Shown here: positions 17,534 through 27,698 of the stretch, piece by piece
Layout: each line of letters opens with the position of its first letter
How positions within the stretch are numbered: the first letter of the stretch is position 1
The notes under the pieces: generated by a model
Databases searched by the model: none
Told to the model about the DNA's origin: nothing
What the model saw: the letters and a program-made list of their open reading frames with translations, nothing else
Position numbers and translations under genes: made by a program
Assembly: GCF_000014805.1 (NCBI RefSeq)
Contig: NC_008570.1
Location: forward strand, 3,477,001 to 3,541,000
Length of the DNA: 64,000 nucleotides
Direction of reading: 5' to 3'
Source: Aeromonas hydrophila subsp. hydrophila ATCC 7966
Lineage (GTDB): Bacteria > Pseudomonadota > Gammaproteobacteria > Enterobacterales > Aeromonadaceae

Positions 17534-18450
17534 ATGCGCATGCCGACTATTCTGAAAATCCTGCTGGGCAACAAGAAGGCCGCCTGCGGCCTCTTCATCG
17601 TGGTCAGCTTCGTGCTGATGGCGCTGTTCGCCCCGCTGCTGGCCAGCTACGAGCCGACCAAGCGAGTCTCCCGCCCGCACCAGCCGCCCAGTGCCGAGTA
17701 CGTGATGGGCACCACCCGCATGGGTCACGACATCTGGGCCCAGTTCACCAACGGCGCCCGCATCTCCCTGATGGTGGGGTTCGGTGCCGGCATTCTGGTG
17801 TGCGCCCTCGCCATCACGGTCGGCATCACCGCCGGCTACTTCGGTGGCGTCATAGACGAGTGCCTCACCTTCCTGATGAACGTGGTGCTGGTGATCCCCA
17901 ACCTCCCCTTGCTGCTGGTGCTGGCAAGCTTTATCGGGGAGGCGTCACCGACGGTGATCGCGCTCATCATAGGCTTTACCTCCTGGGCCTATGGCGCGCG
18001 CGTCATCCGGGCCCAGACCCTGGCGCTGCGCGAAAAAGAGTTCGTCATCGCCGCCGAGGTGCTGGGCGAGCCGGCCTGGCGCATCATCCTGGTGGAGATA
18101 CTGCCGAACCTCATCTCCATCATCGGGGTGAGCTTCATCGGCTCCATCATCTACGCCATCGTCACCGAAGCGACCTTGGAGTTCCTCGGCCTGGGCGACC
18201 CCACCGTAGTGAGCTGGGGCATCATGCTCTACAACGCCCAGACCTCCAGCGCCATCCTGGTCGGCGCCTGGTGGGAGATCCTGGCCCCCTGCTTCGCCAT
18301 CGCCACCTTGGGCGCCGGCCTGGCCCTGCTCAACTTCGCCATCGACGAAATCGCCAACCCGCAGCTGCGCTCCCACAAGGGGCTCAATCGCTGGAAGAAA
18401 CTCGCCGCCCCCGTCACCACGCCGGTGCCGGCCGTACAGGAGAAGACAGC

Positions 18451-18454
<4 letters not shown>
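17534..18454 (+). CDS. Chitobiose ABC transporter permease 2 (DppC-like)
   Basis: 306 residues of the OppC/DppC type: a short cytoplasmic N-terminus, a first membrane helix (~17-40), the periplasmic motif VMGTTRMGHDIWAQF, and the EAA loop REKEFVIAAEVLGEPAWRII. It forms the transmembrane pair with the preceding permease. The TGA stop overlaps the ATG of the next gene (ATGA at 18451-18454), so the permease and ATPase genes are translationally coupled. Confidence 0.92.
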
Positions 18455-19473
<1,019 letters not shown>

Positions 19474-19484
19474 GGATGTCTGTC

Positions 19485-20477
19485 ATGCAAATCGCCAAAA
19501 CCGACGCCCCCATTATCGAAGTCCAGCACCTCTACAAGGACTTCCCCGTCAACTCCAACGCCATCAAGAGCGGCAAGATGCGGGCCCTCTCGGACATCAC
19601 CTTCAACCTGCACCGGGGCCGCGCCCTGGCGGTGGTGGGAGAGTCCGGCTCCGGCAAGAGCACCATCGCCAAGATCATCGCCAAGATGTACAAGCTCTCT
19701 GGCGGCCGTATCCTCTATCGCGGCCGCGACCTCGAGGAGTTCAACAAGGGCACCGCCCTGCTCGACTACCGTCAGAGCGTGCAAATGGTGTGGCAAGATC
19801 CGTTCGGTTCGCTGAACCCGACCCACACCATCTACCACCACATCGCCCGCCCCCTGCTGCTGCACAGCAAGGTGATCGACAAGAAAGATCTGCCCGACAT
19901 GGTCTATGGCCTGCTGGAGAAGGTGGGACTCACCCCCGCCAAGGCAACGGCGGCCAAGTATCCGCACCAGCTCTCCGGCGGCCAGCGCCAACGGGTCAAC
20001 ATCGCCCGCAACCTGGCGGTGGAGGCCGAAGTGGTGCTGGCGGACGAGCCCACCTCCATGCTCGACGTCTCCATTCGCATCGGCATCCTCAACCTGATGG
20101 AGCAGATGAAGGATGAGCTCGGGGTCTCCATGCTCTACATCACCCACGACATCGCCACCGCCCGCTATGTGGCGGAAGATCTGGCGGTAATGTACGTGGG
20201 GCACATGGTGGAGTGGGGCGAGGTGGACGAGATCCTGCACCACCCGCAGCACCCCTACACCCAGCTGCTCATCTCGGCGGTGCCCGACCCCGAGAAGAGC
20301 ATCCACGCCGAGCTTGAGGGCGGACGAAAAGGGGAGATCCCGCTCTGGACGCCGGAGTCCTGCGGTTGCCCCTTTGCCGGGCGCTGCAATCAGGCGATGC
20401 CCCGCTGCAAGGAGACCCTGCCCCCCGTCAGCAAGCTCGCCGACAACCACTTCGTGCGCTGCTACCTCTACCAATGA
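19485..20477 (+). CDS. Chitobiose ABC transporter ATPase 2 (DppF-like)
   Basis: 330 residues: Walker A GESGSGKST, Q-loop MVWQDPFGSLNP, signature LSGGQRQRVNIA, Walker B VVLADEPTSMLD, switch His in YITHDIATA, and the C-terminal cysteine motif CGCPFAGRCNQAMPRC. An ATG three codons earlier (19476) is in frame, but the ribosome site AAGGA overlaps it; 19485 has an 8-base spacer and is preferred. This is the last transporter gene; two GC hairpins separate it from the hydrolase genes. Confidence 0.92.
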   Translation: MQIAKTDAPIIEVQHLYKDFPVNSNAIKSGKMRALSDITFNLHRGRALAVVGESGSGKSTIAKIIAKMYKLSGGRILYRGRDLEEFNKGTALLDYRQSVQMVWQDPFGSLNPTHTIYHHIARPLLLHSKVIDKKDLPDMVYGLLEKVGLTPAKATAAKYPHQLSGGQRQRVNIARNLAVEAEVVLADEPTSMLDVSIRIGILNLMEQMKDELGVSMLYITHDIATARYVAEDLAVMYVGHMVEWGEVDEILHHPQHPYTQLLISAVPDPEKSIHAELEGGRKGEIPLWTPESCGCPFAGRCNQAMPRCKETLPPVSKLADNHFVRCYLYQ

Positions 20478-20483
20478 CAGATT

Positions 20484-20534
20484 GGCCGGACACGGCGTCC
20501 GGCCACGCCTCGCCACGGGGCCGTCAGGGCCCCG
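20484..20534 (+). other. Two consecutive GC hairpins within the chb operon
   Basis: Two perfect inverted repeats: 20484-20491 with 20497-20504 (8 bp) and 20516-20522 with 20528-20534 (7 bp, loop of five). Neither has a T-run, so they are more likely message-stability or partial-attenuation elements dividing the transport genes from the enzyme genes than full terminators. Confidence 0.5.
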
Positions 20535-20579
20535 CAATGTGCCTTGCCACGCCAGGCGAGCCACAGGAGTAAGACGTTG

Positions 20580-22313
20580 ATGGAACTCTTGATCAATCAG
20601 GTGGGTTACCAGTGCGACGGGGAGAAGATTGCCCTGCTGCAGACCACCACCCAGCTGGCTATCAGCGGCCATGTCAGGCTGCTGCGCCAGGATGATGAAC
20701 GCATCCTGCTGGAAGTCCCGTTGCAGCCGGCCGGCCAAGTCGAGGGCTGGCAGGGGCGCCACTACTGGCGTGCCGACTTCTCCCCCTGCAAAGAGCCCGG
20801 TCACTACCGGCTGGAGGCCCTCATCCAGACGGGCGCCAAGGAGCGCATCGTGCGCACCGCCCCCTTCACCATCGGCCAGGATCTGCTGGCCAGCCGCTGC
20901 CTCTCCGATGTCATTCACTACTTCAAGGGACAGCGCGCCAGCGGCGCCTTCGATCGGGCCGACCGCAGCGCCCGCCTGTTTGGCAGCGAGCAGCGCAAAG
21001 ACGTGCACGGCGGCTGGTATGACGCCAGCGGGGATGTGAGCAAGTACCTGAGCCACCTCTCCTACGCCAACTACCTCAACCCCCAGCAGACCCCCATGGT
21101 GGTCTGGTCCCTGCTCAAGTGCCGGGAACTCTTGGCCCCGCGCCAGGACATCGACGGGGTCAACCTCTGCAAGCGGCTCAACGACGAGGCGCTGCACGGC
21201 GCGGATTTTCTCTGCCGGATGCAGGATAAGTCGGGCTTCTTCTACATGACCCTGTTCGACAAGTGGAGCAAGGATCCCGCCCAGCGCGAGCTGTGCGCCT
21301 ACGCCACCCAGCAGGGGCTCAAGTCCACCAGCTGGCAGGCCGGTTTTCGACAAGGGGGCGGCATGGCCATCGCGGCGCTGGCCCGCGCCGCCCGCGAGAG
21401 CGTCAGCGGCGACGTTGATGCCAGCCGTTATGCCGAGGCGGCCCGCCGCGGCTACCTGCACCTGCGTGAACAAAACCTGGCCTATCTGGACGACGGGGTC
21501 GAGAACATCATCGATGACTACTGCGCCCTGCTGGCCGCCATCGAACTGACCCGCACCTTGGGCCCCGAGTGGCTGGCAGAGGCCAGAGTGCGGGCCGACA
21601 GGCTGTGCGCCCGCCAGCGCCCTCACCCTGAGCTCGGCCACTACTGGTCAGCCAACGAGGATGGCTCGCGCCCCTACTACCACGCCGCCGAGGCGGGCCT
21701 GCCAGTGCTGGCGCTGCTGGAGTATCTCGCCATCGAGCCGGATCCGGCGCGCCAGGGGACGGCCCAGCGCGTCATCGAACAGGCGCTGGCCGCCGAGCTG
21801 GCACTTTGCGCCCGCCCCGGCAACCCCTTCACCCTCGCCCGCCAGTATGTGAAGGGGGTCGATGAGGCGCCCCGGGTGAGCTTTTTCATGCCCCACAACA
21901 ACGAGTCGGGTTACTGGTGGCAGGGGGAGAACGCACGGCTGGCGTCGCTGGCCGCCATGGCGTTTGCCGCCGCTGCCCAGCTGCCGCGCCAGCGCAAGCC
22001 GCTTCTCACCTTCGGTCAGCACCAGCTCGACTGGATCCTGGGGCAGAATCCCTTCAACGCCTGCATGCTGGCAGGCCATGGCAGCAACAACCCCGCCTAC
22101 ACCGCCGGTTATCCCAATGCGCTGGGGGGGATCTGCAACGGCATCACCGCCGGTTTCGATGACGAGGCGGAGATCGCATTCATTCCAGAGGCGTACAAGG
22201 ATCGGCTGGATCAGAACTGGCGCTGGGGCGAGCAGTGGATCCCCCACGCCGCCTGGTTTGCCCTGGCCATCAGCTGGCAGAGTGCGCAGGGAAATGGAGG
22301 TCGACATGATTGA
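20580..22313 (+). CDS. GH9 family hydrolase of the chitobiose operon
   Basis: 577 residues: an N-terminal Ig-like domain (MELLINQVGYQCDGEKIAL start, typical of GH9) and the (alpha/alpha)6 catalytic domain. GGWYDASGDVSKYLSH carries the catalytic-base aspartates (148 and 152), and RWGEQWIPHAAW holds the likely acid Glu551. GH9 is mostly known for cellulases, but the gene in the same place in Vibrio and Photobacterium encodes a cytoplasmic exo-acting enzyme on glucosaminides or cellobiose-like disaccharides. There is no signal peptide, so it should act on imported disaccharide. AGGAG stands ten bases before the ATG. The stop overlaps the kinase start by eight bases. Confidence 0.88.
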   Translation: MELLINQVGYQCDGEKIALLQTTTQLAISGHVRLLRQDDERILLEVPLQPAGQVEGWQGRHYWRADFSPCKEPGHYRLEALIQTGAKERIVRTAPFTIGQDLLASRCLSDVIHYFKGQRASGAFDRADRSARLFGSEQRKDVHGGWYDASGDVSKYLSHLSYANYLNPQQTPMVVWSLLKCRELLAPRQDIDGVNLCKRLNDEALHGADFLCRMQDKSGFFYMTLFDKWSKDPAQRELCAYATQQGLKSTSWQAGFRQGGGMAIAALARAARESVSGDVDASRYAEAARRGYLHLREQNLAYLDDGVENIIDDYCALLAAIELTRTLGPEWLAEARVRADRLCARQRPHPELGHYWSANEDGSRPYYHAAEAGLPVLALLEYLAIEPDPARQGTAQRVIEQALAAELALCARPGNPFTLARQYVKGVDEAPRVSFFMPHNNESGYWWQGENARLASLAAMAFAAAAQLPRQRKPLLTFGQHQLDWILGQNPFNACMLAGHGSNNPAYTAGYPNALGGICNGITAGFDDEAEIAFIPEAYKDRLDQNWRWGEQWIPHAAWFALAISWQSAQGNGGRHD

Positions 22314-23178
22314 GTACTGGGTCGGGGTTGATGGCGGCGGCACCCACACCCGTGCCCGCATTCGGGATCGGGCCGGCAAGCTGCTCGGCGAGGGGCGTGC
22401 CGCCGGCTCCAATCTGGAGCTCGGCATCGCGCTCGCCCACGGCAACGTGCTGGCCGCTATCGAGCAGGCCCGTATCGAGGCCGGCCTGGCTGAGGATGCC
22501 CAGCAACGGATGGGGGTCGGGCTGGCGCTCGCCTCCGCCGAGTTGGCCGACTGCTATCACGCCATGCTGACCATGCCCTTCCCCTTTGCGAGCGTGCGGC
22601 TAACCTCTGACGCTTTCGGCGCCTGTCTGGGCGCCTTTGGCGGCGAGGAGGGTGCCATCCTCATCGCCGGCACCGGCTCGGCCGGGCTCATCTATCGCCA
22701 CGGCCAGCTGCACACCTGCTCCGGCCGCGGTTTTCCCATCTCGGATCTGGGCAGCGGCGCCTGGCTGGGGCTGCGCGCCATCCAGCAATCCCTGCTCTGC
22801 CACGACGGCATCCTGCCCCCCAGCACGCTGGCCATCCGCTTGCTCGATCACTTCAAGCGGGATCAGGCCGAGGTGGTGCGCTGGGCCGCCCGCGCCATTC
22901 CCGCCGACTACGGCCGCTTCGCTCCCTGGGTGTTCGATGCCGCCAGCGACGGCGACGAGCTTGCCTGCCAGCTGCTGGATGAGACCTGCCAGCAGCTGGC
23001 CTCCCTGCTGGAGGGGATGCGCCAGCTGGGCGCCGACCGGATAGCCCTGCTCGGCGGCATCGGCATGCGCCTCGCCCCCCGTCTGGCACACCTGCCGCTG
23101 GTCAGTCCCGGCGCCGACGCGCTGGAGGGGGCCATCCTGTTTGCCCGATCGGAGGCCTACCCGTGTCTGCACCCCTGA
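22306..23178 (+). CDS. N-acetylglucosamine kinase, BadF/BadG family
   Basis: 290 residues of the ASKHA (sugar kinase/Hsp70/actin) fold. GVDGGGTHTRARI is the phosphate-1 loop, IAGTGSAGLIY the phosphate-2 loop, GRGFPISDLGSGAWLG the sugar-binding segment and LLGGIGMRLAP the adenosine loop. In this operon it phosphorylates GlcNAc (or glucosamine) released by the hexosaminidase so that it enters amino-sugar catabolism. GGAGG is five bases before the ATG at 22306, which overlaps the GH9 stop. Its last codons lie in a 15-bp sequence that recurs at the start of the GH20 gene. Confidence 0.88.
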   Translation: MIEYWVGVDGGGTHTRARIRDRAGKLLGEGRAAGSNLELGIALAHGNVLAAIEQARIEAGLAEDAQQRMGVGLALASAELADCYHAMLTMPFPFASVRLTSDAFGACLGAFGGEEGAILIAGTGSAGLIYRHGQLHTCSGRGFPISDLGSGAWLGLRAIQQSLLCHDGILPPSTLAIRLLDHFKRDQAEVVRWAARAIPADYGRFAPWVFDAASDGDELACQLLDETCQQLASLLEGMRQLGADRIALLGGIGMRLAPRLAHLPLVSPGADALEGAILFARSEAYPCLHP

Positions 23179-23354
23179 ATCTGTCCCCATTCACCCCACC
23201 CCAAAGTGCGGGCCTGACCCCGGTCTGCCCGCTGCGAGGGGTGCCCATGTCAGCCCTGCGGCTCCCTGCCGGGGTTGACCAATACCACAAGGACGCTGTC
23301 TGGCTGTTCGTCCCCTTCACTCCATCAGAGGAATTTTCATGTCTGCACCCCTGA
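23164..23354 (+). repeat. 15-bp direct repeat flanking a 161-bp spacer in the chb operon
   Basis: TGTCTGCACCCCTGA occurs at 23164-23178, where it ends the kinase gene, and again at 23340-23354, where it follows the A of the GH20 start codon. The offset is 176 bp. The first copy, preceded by G, would itself read as a GTG start with the same N-terminus (MSAPL) as GH20. That suggests the two genes once overlapped directly and the spacer was inserted or duplicated between them. The spacer has no T-run terminator and carries only the GH20 ribosome site near its end. Confidence 0.7.
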
Positions 23355-25207
23355 TCCACACCCGGGTCGACCGACGCGACGGTGACGACGTCTGGTTTCG
23401 TTTCAGCCTGAGCCAGCTGCCGGATGCCCCTTGGAAACTCCACTTCTGCCTGGCCCGCCACATCGACCCCGGCTCGGTAGAGGGGGGTGAGCTGGAGCGC
23501 CAGAGCGGCAGCTACAAGGTCTTGATCCCGCAAACGGGGGCCAGCGAGCTGTGCTTCTGCTGCCGCAACACCCCCATCAAGCGCCTCTCCGACATGCCGC
23601 GCGGCTTCTTCCTGAGCCTGCCCCAGGCCAACGGCGGCCCCCAGCTGATGCCGGTGGAACTGACCGGCGAGGAGCTGGGCCTGCCGCAATCCGCCGCTGC
23701 GGCGCCGGATCTGCCCGAGGTGGAACCCCTCGCCGGCATCGTGCCCCAGCCGGATCGGCTGTTGTTGCTGGAGGGCAACTTCCGGCTGGCGGAGCGCGCC
23801 CACGTTAGCGGCCCGAGCCCCCTGCTCGGCCCGCTGCTGGCCCACTTCAACGAACTGACCGGGCTCGCGCTGGCGCAGGATCACGACGCCGAGATCCGGC
23901 TGGTTGAAAGCGGTCTGGGCCCGGAGGCCTACCGGCTGACCATCACCCCGGAGGAGATAGTGATTGCCGCCAGCGGCGAGGCGGGCTGGCGCCACGGCCT
24001 CGTCAGCCTGGCCCAGTGGTATCTGCAGCACGGCGAGAGCCTGCCCTGCATCGAGCTCAGCGATGCACCGCGCTTCGGTTTTCGCGGCATCTTTCTCGAC
24101 TGTGCCCGCCACTTTCACTCTCTCGCCACCCTCAAGCGCCTGCTCAGGCTGATGAGCCTCTACAAGTTCAACCGCTTCCACTGGCACCTGACCGATGACG
24201 AGGGGTGGCGACTCGAGATCAAGGCCTTCCCCCAGCTGACCGAGCTGGCCGCCTGGCGCGGTCACGCCCTGCCGGTGGGGCCCCAGCTGAGCGGCGGCCC
24301 AGAACCCTACGGCGGCTACTACACCCAGAGCGAGGTGCGCGAGCTGGTGGCCTACGGCGCCGGGCTCGGCATCACCATCATTCCGGAAATAGACATCCCG
24401 GGTCACTGCCATGCCGCCATCAAGGCGCTGCCCGAGCTGCTGGTGGAGGAGGCCGACCGCTCCCGCTACCTGTCGGTGCAATATTTCGACGACAACGTGC
24501 TCAACCCGGCGCTGCCCGGCACCTACCGCTTCCTGGAAGCCGTGATGGACGAGGTATGCGAACTGTTCCCTGGGCCGCTGGTGCACATGGGGGGGGACGA
24601 GGTGCCCGCCGGGGTCTGGACCGACAGTCCCGCCTGCCAGCAGTTGATGAAGCAGCAGGGGTATCAGGATTGCCGCGAGCTGCAGGGCCACCTGCTGCGT
24701 CACTGCCAGCAGTACCTGGCCGGCAAGGGCAAGCGGATGCTGGGCTGGGAGGAGATTTTGCACGGCGATAAGGTGAGCCGGGACGCCACCATCTTCGCCT
24801 GGACCAGCTTCCAGGCCGGGCTCGACGCGGCCACCGCCGGTTATCCGGTGGTGATGGCACCGGCCCAGCACCTCTATCTGGATCTCGCCTGGAGCCAGGA
24901 CATCCATGAACCCGGCCTCTACTGGGCGGGCACCCTCAATCTGGCGCAGGTCTACGCATGTGACCCGGCCCCAGCCGATTTCCATGCCAACGATAACATC
25001 CTGGGGGTGCTGAGCCCCTTATGGTCGGAGCTGATCACCTCTCGCGATCGCCTCGACTATATGTTGTTCCCGCGCATGCTGGCGACCGCCGAGGTGGCCT
25101 GGAGCGACCCCGCCCGCAAGGCGTGGGAGCACTTCGCCGCCCGTCTGCCGGGCCAGCTGCAGATCCTCGACCAGCTTCAGGTGCGTTACCGGGTACCACA
25201 GAGGTAG
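23339..25207 (+). CDS. Beta-N-acetylhexosaminidase, GH20
   Basis: 622 residues without a signal peptide, so cytoplasmic. The N-terminal ~235 residues hold a carbohydrate-binding-like and a GH20b domain; the TIM barrel starts at FRGIFLDCARHFHS. The catalytic pair is Asp420-Glu421 in HMGGDEVPAG, which uses substrate-assisted catalysis through the N-acetyl group. It cleaves chitobiose and short chitin oligomers to GlcNAc for the adjacent kinase. AGAGGA stands seven bases before the ATG. A terminator follows at once, so the operon ends here; the phosphorylase and mutase genes found next in Vibrio are missing. Confidence 0.94.
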   Translation: MSAPLIHTRVDRRDGDDVWFRFSLSQLPDAPWKLHFCLARHIDPGSVEGGELERQSGSYKVLIPQTGASELCFCCRNTPIKRLSDMPRGFFLSLPQANGGPQLMPVELTGEELGLPQSAAAAPDLPEVEPLAGIVPQPDRLLLLEGNFRLAERAHVSGPSPLLGPLLAHFNELTGLALAQDHDAEIRLVESGLGPEAYRLTITPEEIVIAASGEAGWRHGLVSLAQWYLQHGESLPCIELSDAPRFGFRGIFLDCARHFHSLATLKRLLRLMSLYKFNRFHWHLTDDEGWRLEIKAFPQLTELAAWRGHALPVGPQLSGGPEPYGGYYTQSEVRELVAYGAGLGITIIPEIDIPGHCHAAIKALPELLVEEADRSRYLSVQYFDDNVLNPALPGTYRFLEAVMDEVCELFPGPLVHMGGDEVPAGVWTDSPACQQLMKQQGYQDCRELQGHLLRHCQQYLAGKGKRMLGWEEILHGDKVSRDATIFAWTSFQAGLDAATAGYPVVMAPAQHLYLDLAWSQDIHEPGLYWAGTLNLAQVYACDPAPADFHANDNILGVLSPLWSELITSRDRLDYMLFPRMLATAEVAWSDPARKAWEHFAARLPGQLQILDQLQVRYRVPQR

Positions 25208-25224
25208 TGTTATCTTTTTTCCTT

Positions 25225-25250
25225 GGCGGCCCGATGGCCGCCTTTTTTTT
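25225..25250 (+). terminator. chb operon terminator
   Basis: A 7-bp GC stem (25225-25231 with 25236-25242) directly followed by eight T, 17 bases after the GH20 stop. Confidence 0.95.
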
Positions 25251-25423
25251 ACGATTCGCCAACAAAACATCAACTTGCCCCTACCATTCATCCGCCATTG
25301 TTGGCAAAATTCAGCCCCCTATGAAGCCGGTCTGCCGCCTGCTGGCGCGAGCCTGCAGCCACCTCCAGATCTGCCACAATAACAACGACAAAGTTATCAA
25401 CAAGAACATCGGAGCGTATTCCT

Positions 25424-26977
25424 ATGGCCCGCAGAGACGTCCATACCCTGGACAGCGAAGTGGAGTTTCCTGCCGACGAACAACTGGTTTCCACCACGGA
25501 TCTGCGCGGGGTGATCACCTACGCCAACCCCGCCTTCTGCCGCATCGCCGGCTACCCCGTCGAGGAGCTGGTCGGCCACAATCACAACCTGGTACGCCAC
25601 CCCGACATGCCCAAGGCCGCCTTCGCCGATCTCTGGGCCCGCCTCAAGGAGGGCAAACCCTGGCGCGGCATGGTGAAGAACCGCTGCAAGGATGGCCGCT
25701 ACTACTGGGTCGATGCCTATGTGACCCCCATCTACGAGGGCAACCGGATCAGCGGCTACCAGTCGGTGCGCTGCAAGCCGGCTCCCCAGCTCAAGCGCAT
25801 CGCCAGCCAGACCTACCAGGCCCTGCTCAAGGCGGAGCGCGGCACCAGCAGCCGCCTCCCCTCCCTCGCCCGTGCCCGCCTGCCGCTGCTCGCGCTGTTG
25901 CTGCTCGGCCTGCTGGGCTGGGCCGCCAGCAGTCAGGGCCCGATGATCGCCCTGCTGATGCTGCTGCCCCTGCTGCTCATCGGCGGTGTCTACTGGCGCG
26001 AGCTCTTCGCCCTGCCGCTCTATCTGCAGCAGCTGGGTCGCGAATACGACAGCCTGACCCGGCTGGTCTACTCAGGGGACGGCCCCGGCGCCATCGCCGA
26101 CTTTCACATCAAGATGCTGCAGGCCCGCATCCGCACCGTGCTGGGGCGGGTCAACGATGCGACCAATCCGTTGCAAACCCTGGCCACCAACCTGAAACAG
26201 GCCTCCCATCAGGCCTGCCTCGACATCAACGAGCAGGATGCCCAGACCCAGCAGATGGCCGCCGCCATGACCCAGATGGCCAGCACGGCCCACGAGATTG
26301 CCCGCAACATCCAGGACTCCAACGGTCAGGTCAGCGAGGCGCGCAGCCGCTGCCAGCACACGGACAAGCAGCTGGCCCAGACCGAGCAGCGCATCGAACA
26401 GCTCGCCAGACAGGCGGAGCTGGCCTTCAACTCGGCGGTGGAGCTGGCCAGCGAGTCGGAGCGGATCGGCAGCGTGATGGGGGAGATCCAGGGCATCGCC
26501 GACCAGACCAACCTGCTGGCGCTGAACGCCGCCATCGAGGCGGCCCGGGCCGGCGAGCAGGGGCGCGGCTTTGCGGTGGTGGCCGACGAGGTGCGTACCC
26601 TGTCGACCCGCACCCACAAGGCGACCGAGCAGATCCAGGGCAGCATCCAGCAGATCCAGCACACCCTGGGCCGCTGGAAGGGGATGATGCAGGAGAACCT
26701 GCAGCAGACCCGCGAATGCGCCGAGATGACCCGCCAGGGCTCCAGCAGCCTGCATACCGTGCTGCAGGAGATCGAGCTGGTCACCGAGTTCTCCACCCAG
26801 ATCGCCGCCGCCGCCGAGCAGCAGCAGACGGTGGTGGAGGACATCAGCCGCAGCATCAACCAGATCTCCGAGTACTCCCACGCCAACAGCCAGAAGATGC
26901 AGGAGGTCGACGACTCCAGTCAGGAGCTGCTGGAGCGGGCCAAGCAGCTCAAGGGGCTCAGCCAGACCTTCGGCTGA
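25424..26977 (+). CDS. aer: Aerotaxis receptor Aer
   Basis: 517 residues. The N-terminal PAS domain (~15-120) is of the FAD-binding Aer type: [18 protein letters not shown] and [19 protein letters not shown], with the His, Arg and Trp that surround FAD in E. coli Aer. Two hydrophobic segments (~152-168 and 172-191) form the membrane hairpin. There is no periplasmic domain, as in Aer. The C-terminal half is the MCP signalling hairpin with the tip [20 protein letters not shown]. It senses electron-transport or redox state through FAD and signals to CheA. It is a single gene, with GGAG ten bases before the ATG and a terminator after it. Confidence 0.92.
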   Translation: MARRDVHTLDSEVEFPADEQLVSTTDLRGVITYANPAFCRIAGYPVEELVGHNHNLVRHPDMPKAAFADLWARLKEGKPWRGMVKNRCKDGRYYWVDAYVTPIYEGNRISGYQSVRCKPAPQLKRIASQTYQALLKAERGTSSRLPSLARARLPLLALLLLGLLGWAASSQGPMIALLMLLPLLLIGGVYWRELFALPLYLQQLGREYDSLTRLVYSGDGPGAIADFHIKMLQARIRTVLGRVNDATNPLQTLATNLKQASHQACLDINEQDAQTQQMAAAMTQMASTAHEIARNIQDSNGQVSEARSRCQHTDKQLAQTEQRIEQLARQAELAFNSAVELASESERIGSVMGEIQGIADQTNLLALNAAIEAARAGEQGRGFAVVADEVRTLSTRTHKATEQIQGSIQQIQHTLGRWKGMMQENLQQTRECAEMTRQGSSSLHTVLQEIELVTEFSTQIAAAAEQQQTVVEDISRSINQISEYSHANSQKMQEVDDSSQELLERAKQLKGLSQTFG

Positions 26978-26998
26978 CCCATTTGCCAGCCACCCGAC

Positions 26999-27029
26999 AG
27001 AAGCGCCACAATGGCGCTTCTGTCGTTAT
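26999..27029 (+). terminator. aer terminator
   Basis: A 10-bp stem (26999-27008 with 27012-27021, loop CAA) followed by the T-rich GTCGTTATT, 22 bases after the aer stop. Confidence 0.8.
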
Positions 27030-27044
27030 TGACGAGTGATCCGG

Positions 27045-27401
27045 ATGAGAATGGAATCGGCCCCTGCCCCACTGAACAAGGTTGCCCGCATCGAGGCAAT
27101 CCTCGCCCTGATCCCGGCCGGTCGCGTGGTGAGTTACGGCCAGGTGGCGGATCTGGCGGGGCTGCCCGGTCGGGCCAGGCTGGTGGGCAAGGTGCTGCGG
27201 GAGACCGACAAGATGCTGCCCTGGCACCGGGTGCTGGGCGCGGCGGGCACCATTTCACTGCCCAAGGGGTCGGCAGGCTTCGACAGACAGGCGGGATTGC
27301 TGCAGGAAGAGGGGGTGCCCGTGATTGGCGGGCGGGTCAGGATGCGGGAGTGGCAGTGGCAGCCCGACCTCGCCGAGCTGCTGTTTCTGCTGCCCTTTTG
27401 A
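27045..27401 (+). CDS. atl: Alkyltransferase-like protein (MGMT family)
   Basis: 118 residues with the C-terminal DNA-binding fold of O6-methylguanine methyltransferases: IPAGRVVSYGQVADLAGLP and RLVGKVLRET. The active-site motif PCHRV is PWHRV here, so the acceptor cysteine is replaced by Trp. That defines alkyltransferase-like proteins, which bind O6-alkylguanine without repairing it and hand the lesion to nucleotide excision repair. The start is uncertain: in-frame GTG at 27036 and ATG at 27045 and 27051, none with a good ribosome site. The gene lies behind the aer terminator and is convergent with the small gene downstream. Confidence 0.9.
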   Translation: MRMESAPAPLNKVARIEAILALIPAGRVVSYGQVADLAGLPGRARLVGKVLRETDKMLPWHRVLGAAGTISLPKGSAGFDRQAGLLQEEGVPVIGGRVRMREWQWQPDLAELLFLLPF

Positions 27402-27416
27402 CGATGGCGGCCCGCC

Positions 27417-27584
27417 TCACCGGGTGATGGGGGCCAGGATTTCGTCGCTGCGCACCTGCACCGGGATGGTTTCGTACTCCCGCTGCAGCAGCACCAGCAG
27501 ACTCTGCTTGTCCACTTCCAGCACATAGGCGGTTCCTTCCCGGGTCAGACAGGTCATTCCCGGCCGGATCTCGTTAATCTCCAT
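27417..27584 (-). CDS. Small hypothetical protein
   Basis: 55 residues (EINEIRPGMTCLTREGTAY at the N-terminus) with a pattern of alternating hydrophobic residues suggesting a small beta-barrel. No family was recognised. GGAGG stands five bases before the ATG at 27584, which supports a real gene; the longer frame to 27698 runs over the topA terminator. It is downstream of topA on the same strand but behind that terminator. Confidence 0.6.
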   Translation of the reverse strand: MEINEIRPGMTCLTREGTAYVLEVDKQSLLVLLQREYETIPVQVRSDEILAPITR

Positions 27585-27646
27585 CACAACCTCCGTGTCC
27601 AGCGCTGCCATCCTTGCAGCGGTTTCAGTATACCGCCATCCGAAAA

Positions 27647-27670
27647 CAAAAAGGCCCCTGCGAGGGGCCT
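27647..27670 (-). terminator. topA terminator
   Basis: On the minus strand, an 8-bp stem (27663-27670 with 27652-27659) runs into CTTTTTGTTTTC, about 30 bases after the topA stop. Confidence 0.88.
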
Positions 27671-27698
27671 CTTTCATCAGAGTGTGAACTGCGCGCAA

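Noticed and set aside
23102..24985. 627-codon minus-strand frame opposite GH20
   Set aside because: Antisense shadow; the plus frame has the full GH20 catalytic signature.
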